A DNA stretch of 63,577 nt. Source: Candidatus Thalassarchaeum betae (GTDB taxonomy: Archaea; Thermoplasmatota; Poseidoniia; Poseidoniales; Thalassarchaeaceae). A program made the position numbers and the translations under genes. The notes below the pieces were generated by a model, which was not told the origin of the DNA, made no database searches, and saw nothing but the letters and a program-made list of their open reading frames with translations. The stretch is from assembly GCA_003193925.1 (NCBI GenBank), contig PSPG01000009.1, positions 1 through 63,577 of the forward strand, written 5' to 3'. Below are positions 42,362 through 50,591 of the stretch, in pieces. Position 1 is the first letter of the stretch. Every line of letters starts with the position of its first letter.

Positions 42362-43207
42362 ATGAAGGTAGCAATCTCAGCCTCGGATGCGTTCGTAGCA
42401 CCGTACATTACCGAGATGCTCGGCGACTCTGCCGTGGTAGTCCCTGACGAAGCCCTACAGGACTCCGCGTCACTGGACGGGATGCTCTCCCCATGCAGGG
42501 CGCTGATTCACATCAACTCGCGTCCTGCAGACACCTCCGTGGAGCGCACCGACAGAGAGGCTTACATCTCCATGAGGGAGGGCTCGAGACCGATTCTTGA
42601 CGCCGTCGACCGCCATGGCGGATTGCACCTGGTCATCCTAGGCACTCTCCGCGTCCATCCCCAGTGGCGTCCCGGCGACCCGTACTACGGACTCGAGTCG
42701 ACGCTGGCCCCGCGCGACGTGGCAGCGGAAGGGCAGTTGTGGATGGAGGAGAACGCGTTGGAAAGAGCGGAGACTGAACGTCCCGTCAGCATCATCCGAA
42801 CCTCTAACGTCCAAGGCGTACCCCTGAACGGTCCGCCGGGCAACGGTTTGCTCCATCGCTGGGCGGAGGAGTGCCAGATTGGCTGGATCAACATCCCAGG
42901 AGACGGCTCAGACGTCAAGGACTTCATCCACGTGCAGGACCTCGCCCGGGTCGTGGAGGCGGTCTTGGACGATCCGCCCCCGACCAGAGAGAGCGTCGCA
43001 GTCGGCTCGGGCAAGGGCATATCCATGGCCGACCTCGCAGCCGTCTACCAGAGCAACACTGGATGTGATACCGAGTTCGGCCAGAGCGACGCCGGCGAGG
43101 TGTTCGGGATAGTGGATGCCTGGGTCCTCGAGGAGAGGTTCGGGTTCAGGCCTCGGATCAGTCTCGAGGAGATGATGAGCGAGGCCTTCGAGGCCGTCGC
43201 TCGCTAA
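42362..43207 (+). CDS. Divergent NAD-epimerase/SDR-like protein lacking key motifs
   Basis: A 281-residue protein with the general layout of extended short-chain dehydrogenase/epimerases: an opening beta-alpha-beta unit, VSIIRTSNVQGVPLNG (compare the usual RxxNVYGP), KDFIHVQDLARVVEAVLDDPP, and a C-terminal substrate region ending in FGFRPRISLEEMM. However, the N terminus reads AISASDAFVAPYI where the NAD-binding GxxGxxG should be, and the YxxxK catalytic pair is not evident around PYYGLESTLAP. It may be an inactive or regulatory relative, or bind another ligand. The ATG is supported by a TATA-like element about 29 nt upstream. The 3' end overlaps that of the next gene by 4 nt. Confidence 0.7.
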   Translation: MKVAISASDAFVAPYITEMLGDSAVVVPDEALQDSASLDGMLSPCRALIHINSRPADTSVERTDREAYISMREGSRPILDAVDRHGGLHLVILGTLRVHPQWRPGDPYYGLESTLAPRDVAAEGQLWMEENALERAETERPVSIIRTSNVQGVPLNGPPGNGLLHRWAEECQIGWINIPGDGSDVKDFIHVQDLARVVEAVLDDPPPTRESVAVGSGKGISMADLAAVYQSNTGCDTEFGQSDAGEVFGIVDAWVLEERFGFRPRISLEEMMSEAFEAVAR

Positions 43208-45459
43208 GCGTTGAGGATCAGGCGCTTGCGGATTCCGTTCCATCCGGCTATCGATGCCGTCAGTCTGTGCTCCGAGCCGCGTCGGTATGCCCCCGCATCG
43301 GCGTCGCTGCGCAGCCTGATCTCGATCTCGCCCACGTCGGCGACCTCGGCGACAATGGTGCTGCCGCCCCTGTAGGCGTCGTCCAACCCTATTCCGAATG
43401 TGCGCTCGGGCGCAGACGAGACCTTCATCGAGAAGTCATGCGGCTGCCCCTTGAGCGAGTCGACCAGTTTCCTCTGGTCACTCAGCATCCTCGCCTCAGC
43501 GAATGCAGCGACAATATCGCTGAGCCCTGCGGCGGCGGCCCGCGGGGCCTCGGAGGCATCGCCGGCCTGCTCCACGGCAGGCTGCCCGGTCTCAGTGGAC
43601 TCACGGGCGACCACAGCGTGCGAATGCTGCTTACGGGCGCGGACGGAGACCCTGTCGGGGACGGATACCCTCGGGGAGATGTTGACCCGATGGCTGTCGT
43701 GCCATTCCAATGAGCCTGAGCGCTCGGGGATGTTGACCCTGTCGGGGATGTCGACCTTGTCGGGGATGTCGACCTTGTCGGGGATGTGGACCTGTTCGGG
43801 GGCGGTGACGTGGTGCCTCTCGTGCCAACTATGAGAGCTGTCGTAGAGATATTCTTCGGATTCCGGCTCGGGCTCGAGCTCTGGGGGCGGCGGGGGCACC
43901 CGGTCCTGTGACTGATCCCTCATGTCCGCTGCGACCGCTCCAGCCACCCCTACAGCAGCTGCCCCGGCGGCGAGGGTCCCGGGGCTGGGCATCCTAGCCT
44001 CTATGCTGGCTTGGAAGGCGTCGGCACGGTCCCTCCACAACATACGCGCAGCGCTTTGCACCGAGAACGGCAGGTTGCCGATTTGCCCCTCTAACTCGGC
44101 ATCCGCGAGGGCCCTCGCGTCCTCGATGCTAACAGTGCTATTCTGAGCGGCCTGCTCCATGGCGTCTAGCACGCCTTCGAAGTTGGCAGCGAACTCGTCG
44201 AAGTCCCCGGACCAGCCTTCGGAGACCGAGATCCCGGTGCTGGCGAGAAGGCCGTAGCCGTTGTTGGCGAAGAAGCGCGCTTCGTAGTCCCCCTCTTCCA
44301 TTCCCCCAGAGAATGTGACTCTCCCCTCCCCCAGGCCTTGGCCCATGATTTGGGACCCGTTGACATAGAGCCAATTACCATAGTGATTGTCCCCATCAGA
44401 GGGCGCTTCTTTGCGATAGATGCCGATCCAGTCCTCGGCAGCCCCGGGTCCGTTGGAGAAGGAGACGGTGATCGGAGAGCCGGGCTTGAACCTGCCAGTC
44501 TCTGTGGATAGTGAGGCAGACGTGCTCACCGTGGAGCTCACCTCTACGGCGAAGGCCGCATAGGCCAGTTCGCGTCCGTTGAGGTCCGTGTCGTGCAGCC
44601 TCAGGGTCCACTGGCCGGGACCGGGGCTCGGGAGCGAGAAGGCGCCTCTCGTCCTGCCTTCGAGAAATTTGTAGCTGGAATCGTGCTCGTCGTTGACCGC
44701 CTCGTCGCCGTGTGGGATTTCCGCCGGGACGATTCCTATCCAGGCGTCATCGGACAGTTCGGGAACTATGAATGTGAAGTCGATGGACTCAGTGCTCTGG
44801 AAGGAGGACTTGGCCATCTTGAGCTCGATCCCCCCTGGGTCAGCGGAGTCGACCTCGGGAGCGCTCCCCCCGGAAGAGGAGATGGTTATCTTGCCTACGC
44901 CTACCCAGCGCCTCGTGCCAGTGGGCAGGCTGCCGTCCGACCTCGGTCGGGCCCAACCGCCCCTGTACCAGTCGTTGCTGCCATCTTGGTCACGGTCGTC
45001 GAGGCTCCAGGATGGTGCGCCGCCGCTGTTGGCGTTGTAGAAGTAGAGGCGGTTGCCTCGGTCGTTCTTGTACCAAGGCCTGCCGTTGATCTCGGAGTCC
45101 TGGAACTCGTATGCTCCGTTGTAGGAATCATTTGGGTGACCGGAGATGGAAACGCTGTCCCCCGCCGACAGGCCTTCGGATGGGCCGGTGTCCAAGAGAG
45201 CGAGCATCTCCTCCAAGTCGATCTTGCCGTCGGAATTGGTGTCAATGGCCCCCCACACCGCCCTGAGTATCATCGCGGGTGCCTGTTGGCCGGTTATCGA
45301 CTCGAGGGCGGCCTTGAACTCCGCCTCGGACAGAGAGCCGTCGCCGTTGAGGTCGTACTTGGAGAAAAGTGCCTCCGCGGTGACGCCTTTCCTGCGCATG
45401 ACCTCCTGCAGATTCTTGATCGCCACCGCCTCGATAGTACCTCGGGCGCCCTCTATCAT
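43204..45459 (-). CDS. EF-hand protein with eukaryote-like modules, probably cytoplasmic
   Basis: A 751-residue protein without a signal peptide. Two canonical EF-hand loops sit at residues 36-47 (DLNGDGSLSEAE) and 73-84 (DTNSDGKIDLEE), arranged as a calmodulin-like pair. Next is a module of about 95 residues (NDSYNGAYEFQDSEINGRPW, SWSLDDRDQDGSNDW) of a kind I associate with protist and algal proteins, then two Ig-like units (DAWIGIVPAEIPHGD; AEDWIGIYRKEAPSDGDN, WLYVNG). A Pro/Glu-rich linker with hexad repeats IPDKVD follows, then a C-terminal domain of about 130 residues. The small Ala/Gly-rich hydrophobic stretch near residue 500 could be a weak membrane segment. It lies 69 nt downstream of gcvT on the same strand. 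Function unknown; calcium responsiveness is inferred from the EF-hands. Confidence 0.7.
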   Translation of the reverse strand: MIEGARGTIEAVAIKNLQEVMRRKGVTAEALFSKYDLNGDGSLSEAEFKAALESITGQQAPAMILRAVWGAIDTNSDGKIDLEEMLALLDTGPSEGLSAGDSVSISGHPNDSYNGAYEFQDSEINGRPWYKNDRGNRLYFYNANSGGAPSWSLDDRDQDGSNDWYRGGWARPRSDGSLPTGTRRWVGVGKITISSSGGSAPEVDSADPGGIELKMAKSSFQSTESIDFTFIVPELSDDAWIGIVPAEIPHGDEAVNDEHDSSYKFLEGRTRGAFSLPSPGPGQWTLRLHDTDLNGRELAYAAFAVEVSSTVSTSASLSTETGRFKPGSPITVSFSNGPGAAEDWIGIYRKEAPSDGDNHYGNWLYVNGSQIMGQGLGEGRVTFSGGMEEGDYEARFFANNGYGLLASTGISVSEGWSGDFDEFAANFEGVLDAMEQAAQNSTVSIEDARALADAELEGQIGNLPFSVQSAARMLWRDRADAFQASIEARMPSPGTLAAGAAAVGVAGAVAADMRDQSQDRVPPPPPELEPEPESEEYLYDSSHSWHERHHVTAPEQVHIPDKVDIPDKVDIPDRVNIPERSGSLEWHDSHRVNISPRVSVPDRVSVRARKQHSHAVVARESTETGQPAVEQAGDASEAPRAAAAGLSDIVAAFAEARMLSDQRKLVDSLKGQPHDFSMKVSSAPERTFGIGLDDAYRGGSTIVAEVADVGEIEIRLRSDADAGAYRRGSEHRLTASIAGWNGIRKRLILNA
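43724..43795. repeat. four tandem 18-bp repeats in the EF-hand gene
   Basis: Four copies of a unit close to TCGGGGATGTCGACCTTG; copies two and three are identical. They encode the IPDKVD hexads of the linker. Confidence 0.8.
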
Positions 45460-45463
45460 GGCT

Positions 45464-45498
45464 CGGGAAAAGGCTCTACAGCAATGAGGATTTTCCCG
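45464..45498. repeat. inverted repeat just upstream of the EF-hand gene
   Basis: CGGGAAAA (45464-45471) and TTTTCCCG (45491-45498) flank a 19-nt spacer, 5 nt upstream of the ATG. It could be an operator or a structure in the gcvT 3' end; its function is unproven. Confidence 0.4.
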
Positions 45499-45528
45499 GC
45501 GACTCCTGACTCCATTGTCGCTTCTGAT

Positions 45529-46680
45529 CTAGACGAAAGGCGGTTGGCAGACTCGTGCCCTCACCCTCCTGCGGGGGCTCGCTTGGATCCAGACCTCCTG
45601 ACCTTGCTCGACTCCGTCGAGGTACGCCATGGCTATGCCCCTGCGCTCGAGGCTGGGAGAAGGGCCCCCGCTGGTGACGTAGCCGAGCGTCTCCGCTGCC
45701 TCGCCTTCACCGTTCAGCACGGCGTGTCCGGGTCTAGGCGATGGGCCCCGATCAAGGCACAGCAGGCCCTCCCACCTAGCTCCTGACTCGAGAGAGGCGA
45801 GTACCCTGTTCCTACCGACGAAGCCATGCTCGATATCCAGGCCGTATGGCACTGCGGTCTCGGCAGTGTCTCGCGCGAGGAAGTCCCCCGGCAGGTCTGC
45901 GTCTGGCTCTATGCCCAAGCCGGGCCAGAGGAAGTCTTGGCCCGACAGCAGGTACCCCTTCTCGAGGCGCAGGGTGTCCCTCGCGCCCAAGCCGACAGGG
46001 ACAAGGCCGGAAACCGCACCGGCCTCAAGTAGAGCTGACCACAGTCCGGGAGCGTCGCGGTTCTGGACGAAGATCTCCACCCCTGCCTCGCCGGTGTAAC
46101 CCGTACCCTGTATCCAACCGCCGATACCGAGGTCGTTAGCGGCGATGTCCTTGCATCGGAATCTGCCGACGGAATTACCCTCGCCCAAAACCTCCGTCAG
46201 GATGGCGGACGAAGACGGCCCTTGCAAAGCCAGTATGCTGGTCTTGTCGGACAGGTCTTCGATGGAGATCGAGGCGTCTTCGGGGAGCAGGTTGGTGAAC
46301 CAGTCTAGCATCACCTCGACCATGGATGCATTCGGGACGCCGAGCACCTCGGTATCTGACTTGACGGCGAAGATCATGTCGTCGATGATGCGGCCATCGT
46401 GATCCAGGAAGTGAGTGTACCCGCATCTCCCGCTTGCGAAGTTCAAGTACTCCTGAGTCGCAATGCCGCTCAACCATGACCGCACGCCCTCGCCCAAGAA
46501 TCGGAAGAAGCCCATGTGGGAGACGTCGAACAGCCCGGCAGCGCTTCTGGTCGCCAGATGCTCCTCCTGAATCGAGGAGAACCATATCGGCAGCTCGAAA
46601 CCGTGGAAGTCGACCATCTTGGCGTCCGTCTCGAGGTGAGACGCGTACAGGGCGGTCCTCTTCGGCGAGCCTCCTGACAC
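45529..46680 (-). CDS. gcvT: Aminomethyltransferase (glycine cleavage T-protein)
   Basis: Moves the methylene group from aminomethyl-lipoyl-GcvH to the folate-type carrier and releases ammonia. From GTG 46680 it is 383 residues, close to the usual 360-380. Family landmarks are RTALYASHLETDAKMVDFHGF, GLFDVSHMGFF, a TGYTGEAGVEIFV segment and GLGARDTLRLEKGYLLSGQD. The reading frame continues upstream without similarity, so GTG 46680 is chosen; TTG 46707 is an alternative. It is separated from gcvPA/gcvPB by the EF-hand and SDR-like genes. A strong GC hairpin lies 73-110 nt upstream of the start, in the region shared with the divergent TFB gene. Confidence 0.94.
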   Translation of the reverse strand: MSGGSPKRTALYASHLETDAKMVDFHGFELPIWFSSIQEEHLATRSAAGLFDVSHMGFFRFLGEGVRSWLSGIATQEYLNFASGRCGYTHFLDHDGRIIDDMIFAVKSDTEVLGVPNASMVEVMLDWFTNLLPEDASISIEDLSDKTSILALQGPSSSAILTEVLGEGNSVGRFRCKDIAANDLGIGGWIQGTGYTGEAGVEIFVQNRDAPGLWSALLEAGAVSGLVPVGLGARDTLRLEKGYLLSGQDFLWPGLGIEPDADLPGDFLARDTAETAVPYGLDIEHGFVGRNRVLASLESGARWEGLLCLDRGPSPRPGHAVLNGEGEAAETLGYVTSGGPSPSLERRGIAMAYLDGVEQGQEVWIQASPRRRVRARVCQPPFV

Positions 46681-46752
46681 GCGCAGAAGGAAAGCCGAGC
46701 GGTGCAAGAAGTTGTGGGCCAGTGTTTCCCGCCTCCCTACAACGGATAATCC

Positions 46753-46790
46753 CACACACCCCCCCACCGAAGGTGGAGGGGGGGTGTGTG
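46753..46790. repeat. strong GC-rich hairpin between gcvT and the TFB gene
   Basis: The arms CACACACCCCCCCACC and GGTGGAGGGGGGGTGTGTG pair over 16 bp with a 3-nt GAA loop and a 3-nt bulge. On the gcvT transcript it would lie in a 5' leader. It could be a regulatory RNA element or a roadblock between divergent promoters. Confidence 0.6.
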
Positions 46791-46928
46791 TCCCTGCAAC
46801 CGGAGAGTTTGGATTGGCCGAGGTGGATCCTAAGAAGGGAAGTCCTGCCCTGTCCCTTCTCATTGGATGAAAGTCCGATGGAGAAAACTTGCGAGCAGCG
46901 GTGAAAGAATGAACGTACAAGAGAAAGA

Positions 46929-46938
46929 CTTAAATAAG
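46929..46938 (+). promoter_or_regulatory. TATA box of the TFB gene
   Basis: CTTAAATAAG with core TTAAATAA at 46930-46937, about 38 nt before ATG 46972, is the best TATA match in the window. The expected transcript would start about 10 nt before that ATG, which excludes the upstream in-frame ATGs at 46867 and 46909. Confidence 0.6.
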
Positions 46939-46971
46939 AAAGACTCTACTATACAACTGCGAGTTGAGAAG

Positions 46972-47982
46972 ATGGAACGAGCCACTGCTAGGCAGGCCAG
47001 CGATTCTGAGCGCACTTCCCGGAAGCGAAGCCGCTCTAAGCCGATTCGGCCTGCTCGACGCCCCTCTAGGGAGCGTGGCACAGAGTCCGTGGCAGGCCCG
47101 TGCAAGGTGTGCGGAGCCAATTCATGGGACACCGACGAGATCCGAGGAGAGACCTCGTGCTCCGAGTGCGGCTACGTAGCTGCAGAGAACATGATCGACC
47201 CTGGCGCCGAGTGGATAAACCACTCTGACGGCGATGACCGGAGCCGGGTCGGCGCACCTACCACACTCACACTCTCCGACAAAGGCCTGTCCACCGAGAT
47301 TCGACGCTCCGACCTGACTGCTGGGGCTGCCAGGCGCCACGGCATGAGCGGCAAGGGCCTGCGCGAGTGGAGGCGCCGGCAGCGCATCGATCAGCGCAGC
47401 AAGACCAGGGACAGCAGGAGTCGCAACCTCTCGAAGGCGATGCAGTTCATCCGCGACCGCGGGGACCTACCGTCTCAAATCGAGCAGGAGGCGGCCTCGC
47501 TGTACAGGCACTCTGTCGAGCGCGGCCTCGTCACCGGGCGGAGCATCCGTGGCGTCTCCGCGGCTTGCGTCTACATCGCCGCCAGAGAGGCCAAAATCCC
47601 TCGTAGGATTGAGGACATAGCCGCCGCCTTCGACATGATCAAGCCGGTCGAGGAGAAGGAGCTCAAGCGAACCATCAGACTCGTTGCAAGGATGCTCGGA
47701 ACGCACCACATCACCAGCCCTGACGAGTACTTCGAGAAGTTCCACTCCGACCTCGGCCTCCCGCCTTATGTGCTAGGGGAGGTCAGGGACCTGTGGGACA
47801 TGGTCAAGGACGACCTGTCGTGGCAGGGCAAGAAGCCCTCAGGCATCGCAGGTGTGATTATCTACAAGGCGTCCCAGAGCAGTTCCTCACCGAGAACGCA
47901 GAGCGAGGTCTGCGGGGTCTCTGGCATCAGTGAGGTCACCCTGCGCGGTCTGCTGAAGATACTGAACCAGCTTACAGCGTAG
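46972..47982 (+). CDS. tfb: Transcription initiation factor TFB
   Basis: Archaeal homologue of TFIIB, which bridges TBP-DNA and RNA polymerase at promoters. From ATG 46972 it is 336 residues. The order is a basic, Arg/Ser-rich N-terminal tail (1-40), a zinc ribbon with Cys at 44, 47, 63 and 66, the B-finger/linker (AEWINHSDGDDRSRVGAPT), and two cyclin-like repeats (from about 140 and about 240) with SIRGVSAACVYIAAREAKIPR in the first and KKPSGIAGVIIYKASQ in the second. The tail before the ribbon is longer and more basic than usual. It stands alone, divergent from gcvT and convergent with tRNA-Ala. Other paralogues may exist elsewhere in the genome. Confidence 0.95.
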   Translation: MERATARQASDSERTSRKRSRSKPIRPARRPSRERGTESVAGPCKVCGANSWDTDEIRGETSCSECGYVAAENMIDPGAEWINHSDGDDRSRVGAPTTLTLSDKGLSTEIRRSDLTAGAARRHGMSGKGLREWRRRQRIDQRSKTRDSRSRNLSKAMQFIRDRGDLPSQIEQEAASLYRHSVERGLVTGRSIRGVSAACVYIAAREAKIPRRIEDIAAAFDMIKPVEEKELKRTIRLVARMLGTHHITSPDEYFEKFHSDLGLPPYVLGEVRDLWDMVKDDLSWQGKKPSGIAGVIIYKASQSSSSPRTQSEVCGVSGISEVTLRGLLKILNQLTA

Positions 47983-47989
47983 AGTGAGA

Positions 47990-48066
47990 TGGTGGACGCT
48001 GGGGGATTTGAACCCCCGGCCCCCTGGTTGCAAACCAGGTGCTCTTCCAAGCTGAGCTAAGCGCCC
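47990..48066 (-). tRNA. tRNA-Ala (TGC)
   Basis: Minus-strand cloverleaf: acceptor GGGCGCT/AGCGTCC with the G3:U70 pair that marks alanine tRNAs, D-arm AGCTCAGCTTGGAAGAGC, anticodon stem CCTGG/CCAGG with loop TTTGCAA (anticodon TGC), T-arm with TTCAAAT, discriminator A. CCA is encoded at 47990-47992. No intron. Confidence 0.96.
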
Positions 48067-48117
48067 TACGAGCGGTCGAATCGGCTGAGGTTCTTGAGTG
48101 CAACCGTCGAGAGGGAC

Positions 48118-48711
48118 TCACTTCTCCTCGGTTGAGTCCATCAGTCTAGGCAGGATGATCAAGATTCCGATGAGCGATGCCAGCAGCAGGAGGACCAGGG
48201 AGCCATTACCATCGCCGGACTCATGCTCCTCATCGCTGCCAGTGGGCAGTTCCCCGGTAGGCGGCGAGTGCACGTCAAGCGCGTAGTTGACGTAGAAGGC
48301 CCGACTGGAGATGCCAGAGTTTGAACTTATCTGGTGCATCATCGATATGTTGCCGGGCAGCAGGCCGTTCTCAGGAGCAAGAAGCACCAACTCGGTGACC
48401 ATGCACCCCTCATCGACCTTGGAGCCGTTCGCGGCCCGCTCGCACGATGCGTTGAGCCATTGTGTGGCGAACTCGAAGTAGCCGTCTCCGTCGGCATCTA
48501 TCTCTACCCGGTGGCTGACGCCCTCCCTGTCATCCACGTTCATGAAGAAGATCGAGTCGGTCTCCACCAGAATCCCAGCCTCGACGGAGTTCGGCGAGGA
48601 GCCGTCCTCCCTGAGCAGGAAGGTGAACTCCTGTGGGTCATGGGCCGCAACGCCTTGCGGCACCATCAGCAGCGCTGCCAGTACGAGGCTCAGCGGTGTG
48701 AGGGAACGCAT
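48118..48711 (-). CDS. Membrane-anchored cupredoxin-like protein (paralogue 1)
   Basis: A 197-residue secreted protein. A signal peptide ending near VAAHDPQ leaves a mature N terminus starting with His. The body (about 25-150) is a small beta-sandwich with FTFLLREDGSSPNSVEAG, SIFFMNVDDREGVSHRVEI, Cys at two places and a late SRAFYVNY strand, the general plan of cupredoxins (a His after the sheet strand, Cys, then more strands). One C-terminal helix (about 168-190) anchors it. It is similar in layout and local sequence to the 175-residue protein at 52554 (AAHxxxxFxF, xSxxPNSxxx, ExDADGDG/DIDGDG). A full type-1 copper set of two His, Cys and Met is not proven. It is divergent from the LVIVD gene. 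Confidence 0.65.
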   Translation of the reverse strand: MRSLTPLSLVLAALLMVPQGVAAHDPQEFTFLLREDGSSPNSVEAGILVETDSIFFMNVDDREGVSHRVEIDADGDGYFEFATQWLNASCERAANGSKVDEGCMVTELVLLAPENGLLPGNISMMHQISSNSGISSRAFYVNYALDVHSPPTGELPTGSDEEHESGDGNGSLVLLLLASLIGILIILPRLMDSTEEK

Positions 48712-48764
48712 GGCACTCCGCAGTGCGGCGATGGCTTCAACATGACCCGTTGACTGGCGCGAGC

Positions 48765-50510
48765 ATGGACACTCAGCGTGTCGCGCTGGCGGTCGGGCTC
48801 GCAGCCTGCGTTTTGGTCGCCGGCGCGGCCTCCTTCATGCTGATTCGAGACTCGAGCGAGCTCGAGAGCGAGGGCACGACGATGTTGGATCCACTGCTGC
48901 AGGATGAGGAGCACGACCACAGGAACGCCAGCTATCATATCCTGTATACCGAGAACGTCCAACCGGTATCGTACAACGAGTTGACGGACACCGGCAACGC
49001 CGAGATTCAAGTCGCCGATTCTCCCGACGGCAAGACCTACGCTTACATCGCCGGTTGGACCGAGATGCACATCGTCGACGTCACCGACCCCTCGAACACC
49101 ACGGTCACCGGCGTATACTACGACCCGAACACGCAGGTCTTCGATGTCAAGTATCTCGAGTACAACGGACGGGAGTACGTCATCCTCCAGAATCAGATCA
49201 TCGATCCGGGCGCCGCCGACCCGAACGTAGGCAATTGGGAGGACCCAGTGCAGGTCTCGGTAACCCTGGTCGACGTCACAGACAAGAGCAATCCGAGCTT
49301 CGTCGACTTTTGGTACGACGCCGACCATCCCAGCGGGCCTCACAACCTGTACACTCACATGATCGACAACGAGTGGTACATCTTCGTCGCGAACCCCGAC
49401 TACGAGTCTTGCGACGTCGGCCAAGGAGATGCCTGCGGCGGCATCACCATCGCGCACCTCAACTTCGCCGGCTTCGGCGACCTGCCAAGGATAGTCAAGA
49501 TCGGCGAGGCAGAGGTCTCGTGGGAGACCACGCGTGGAGGGTGGATCTACATCCACGACATGACGGTGCAGACCTGGCCCAGCGACATCGCGGACGACCC
49601 GCGCAACGGTCGGACCTACATCTACGGGGCCTATTGGGAGGCCGGACTCCGGATCTTCGATGTAAGCGACGTGCCGCACCCGAACAAGGACATGGTCGAG
49701 TACCTGTGGTACGGCTCGCTGTGCCGCCTCTCGGGCGGCACCCAGGCCGGCTGCACATGGCGCGCCCCCGAGGTCGGGATGTGGATGGACTTCGAGGATT
49801 TCGACGGCGACGGCGAGCCTGACAGCGGCACCACTGGCAATGAGAACGGTGGCCGGGCCTCGTACATCCACTACGCCGAGCCGTTCGACAAGATGGTCGA
49901 TGCCAGCCATCTCGGATATCCTCAGGGCAAGCGCCACCTGACGCTACTGGCGACCGAGGTCCTCGAGACCACGGTTGGGACTGGGATGGTGTATCTTCTG
50001 GACACCACGAGCTACGAGGAGGTCAACGGGAACCTCCGCTTCCTGCCGAGTCTGATACACGGCTGGGAGAACCCGTTCGCTTGGGACCATCACATCCCAG
50101 GGGGGGAGGAGTGGCTGCTGTTCAGCCCCCACAACGCGGACACGCAGATCTTCCAGACGGGGCTTCCCGGGCTCCCGGACAACAGCCACGGCGGTGCCTG
50201 GGATGGCCGTATCTACCTCTCGAGCTATCACGCCGGGCTGTGGGTCATCGACGTTGAGACGCTGATGGCGGCAGGTCTCGAGGAGGGCAACAAGACCGAT
50301 GTTCACATGGCCGCGACAGTCGGCTACCACGTGCCCCACTCACAGGACGGCGTGGCTCCGGACAGCTCATTCTATGACTTCGGATGGACTCCCTTCCTAT
50401 GGGCTGCGGAGCACCACGAGGGTTACACCTACCTGTCCTGCATCACCAGCGGGATGTACATCGTCCAACTGGACATAGACAAGCCGTATGGCAGCCTCCT
50501 AGAGCCCTGA
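48765..50510 (+). CDS. LVIVD-repeat beta-propeller surface protein
   Basis: A 581-residue protein with an N-terminal hydrophobic helix (about 5-27) as anchor, then a His-rich stretch, then LVIVD-type beta-propeller blades: YAYIAGWTEMHIVDVTDPSN, TYIYGAYWEAGLRIFDVSDVP, IYLSSYHAGLWVIDVETLM and YLSCITSGMYIVQLDIDKP. Each ends in the xIVD motif after a G-hydrophobic turn. LVIVD (COG5276-type) propellers are secreted scaffolds, often in copper or cell-surface settings; their ligands are largely unknown. ATG 48765 is chosen so the helix is near the N terminus. It pairs with the related lipoprotein gene at 50592. Confidence 0.85.
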   Translation: MDTQRVALAVGLAACVLVAGAASFMLIRDSSELESEGTTMLDPLLQDEEHDHRNASYHILYTENVQPVSYNELTDTGNAEIQVADSPDGKTYAYIAGWTEMHIVDVTDPSNTTVTGVYYDPNTQVFDVKYLEYNGREYVILQNQIIDPGAADPNVGNWEDPVQVSVTLVDVTDKSNPSFVDFWYDADHPSGPHNLYTHMIDNEWYIFVANPDYESCDVGQGDACGGITIAHLNFAGFGDLPRIVKIGEAEVSWETTRGGWIYIHDMTVQTWPSDIADDPRNGRTYIYGAYWEAGLRIFDVSDVPHPNKDMVEYLWYGSLCRLSGGTQAGCTWRAPEVGMWMDFEDFDGDGEPDSGTTGNENGGRASYIHYAEPFDKMVDASHLGYPQGKRHLTLLATEVLETTVGTGMVYLLDTTSYEEVNGNLRFLPSLIHGWENPFAWDHHIPGGEEWLLFSPHNADTQIFQTGLPGLPDNSHGGAWDGRIYLSSYHAGLWVIDVETLMAAGLEEGNKTDVHMAATVGYHVPHSQDGVAPDSSFYDFGWTPFLWAAEHHEGYTYLSCITSGMYIVQLDIDKPYGSLLEP

Positions 50511-50591
50511 TTCGCCCTAGCGCGTAGCGCAGGGCGACCGGTGCATTCAACAACCGACTGAATTCGTCGGCTGGGTGACCGAGGCCTCGCC

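Noticed and set aside
46681..46920. In-frame upstream extension of gcvT
   Set aside because: It runs through the GC hairpin and reads as low-complexity Pro/Gly; no T-protein has such an N terminus.
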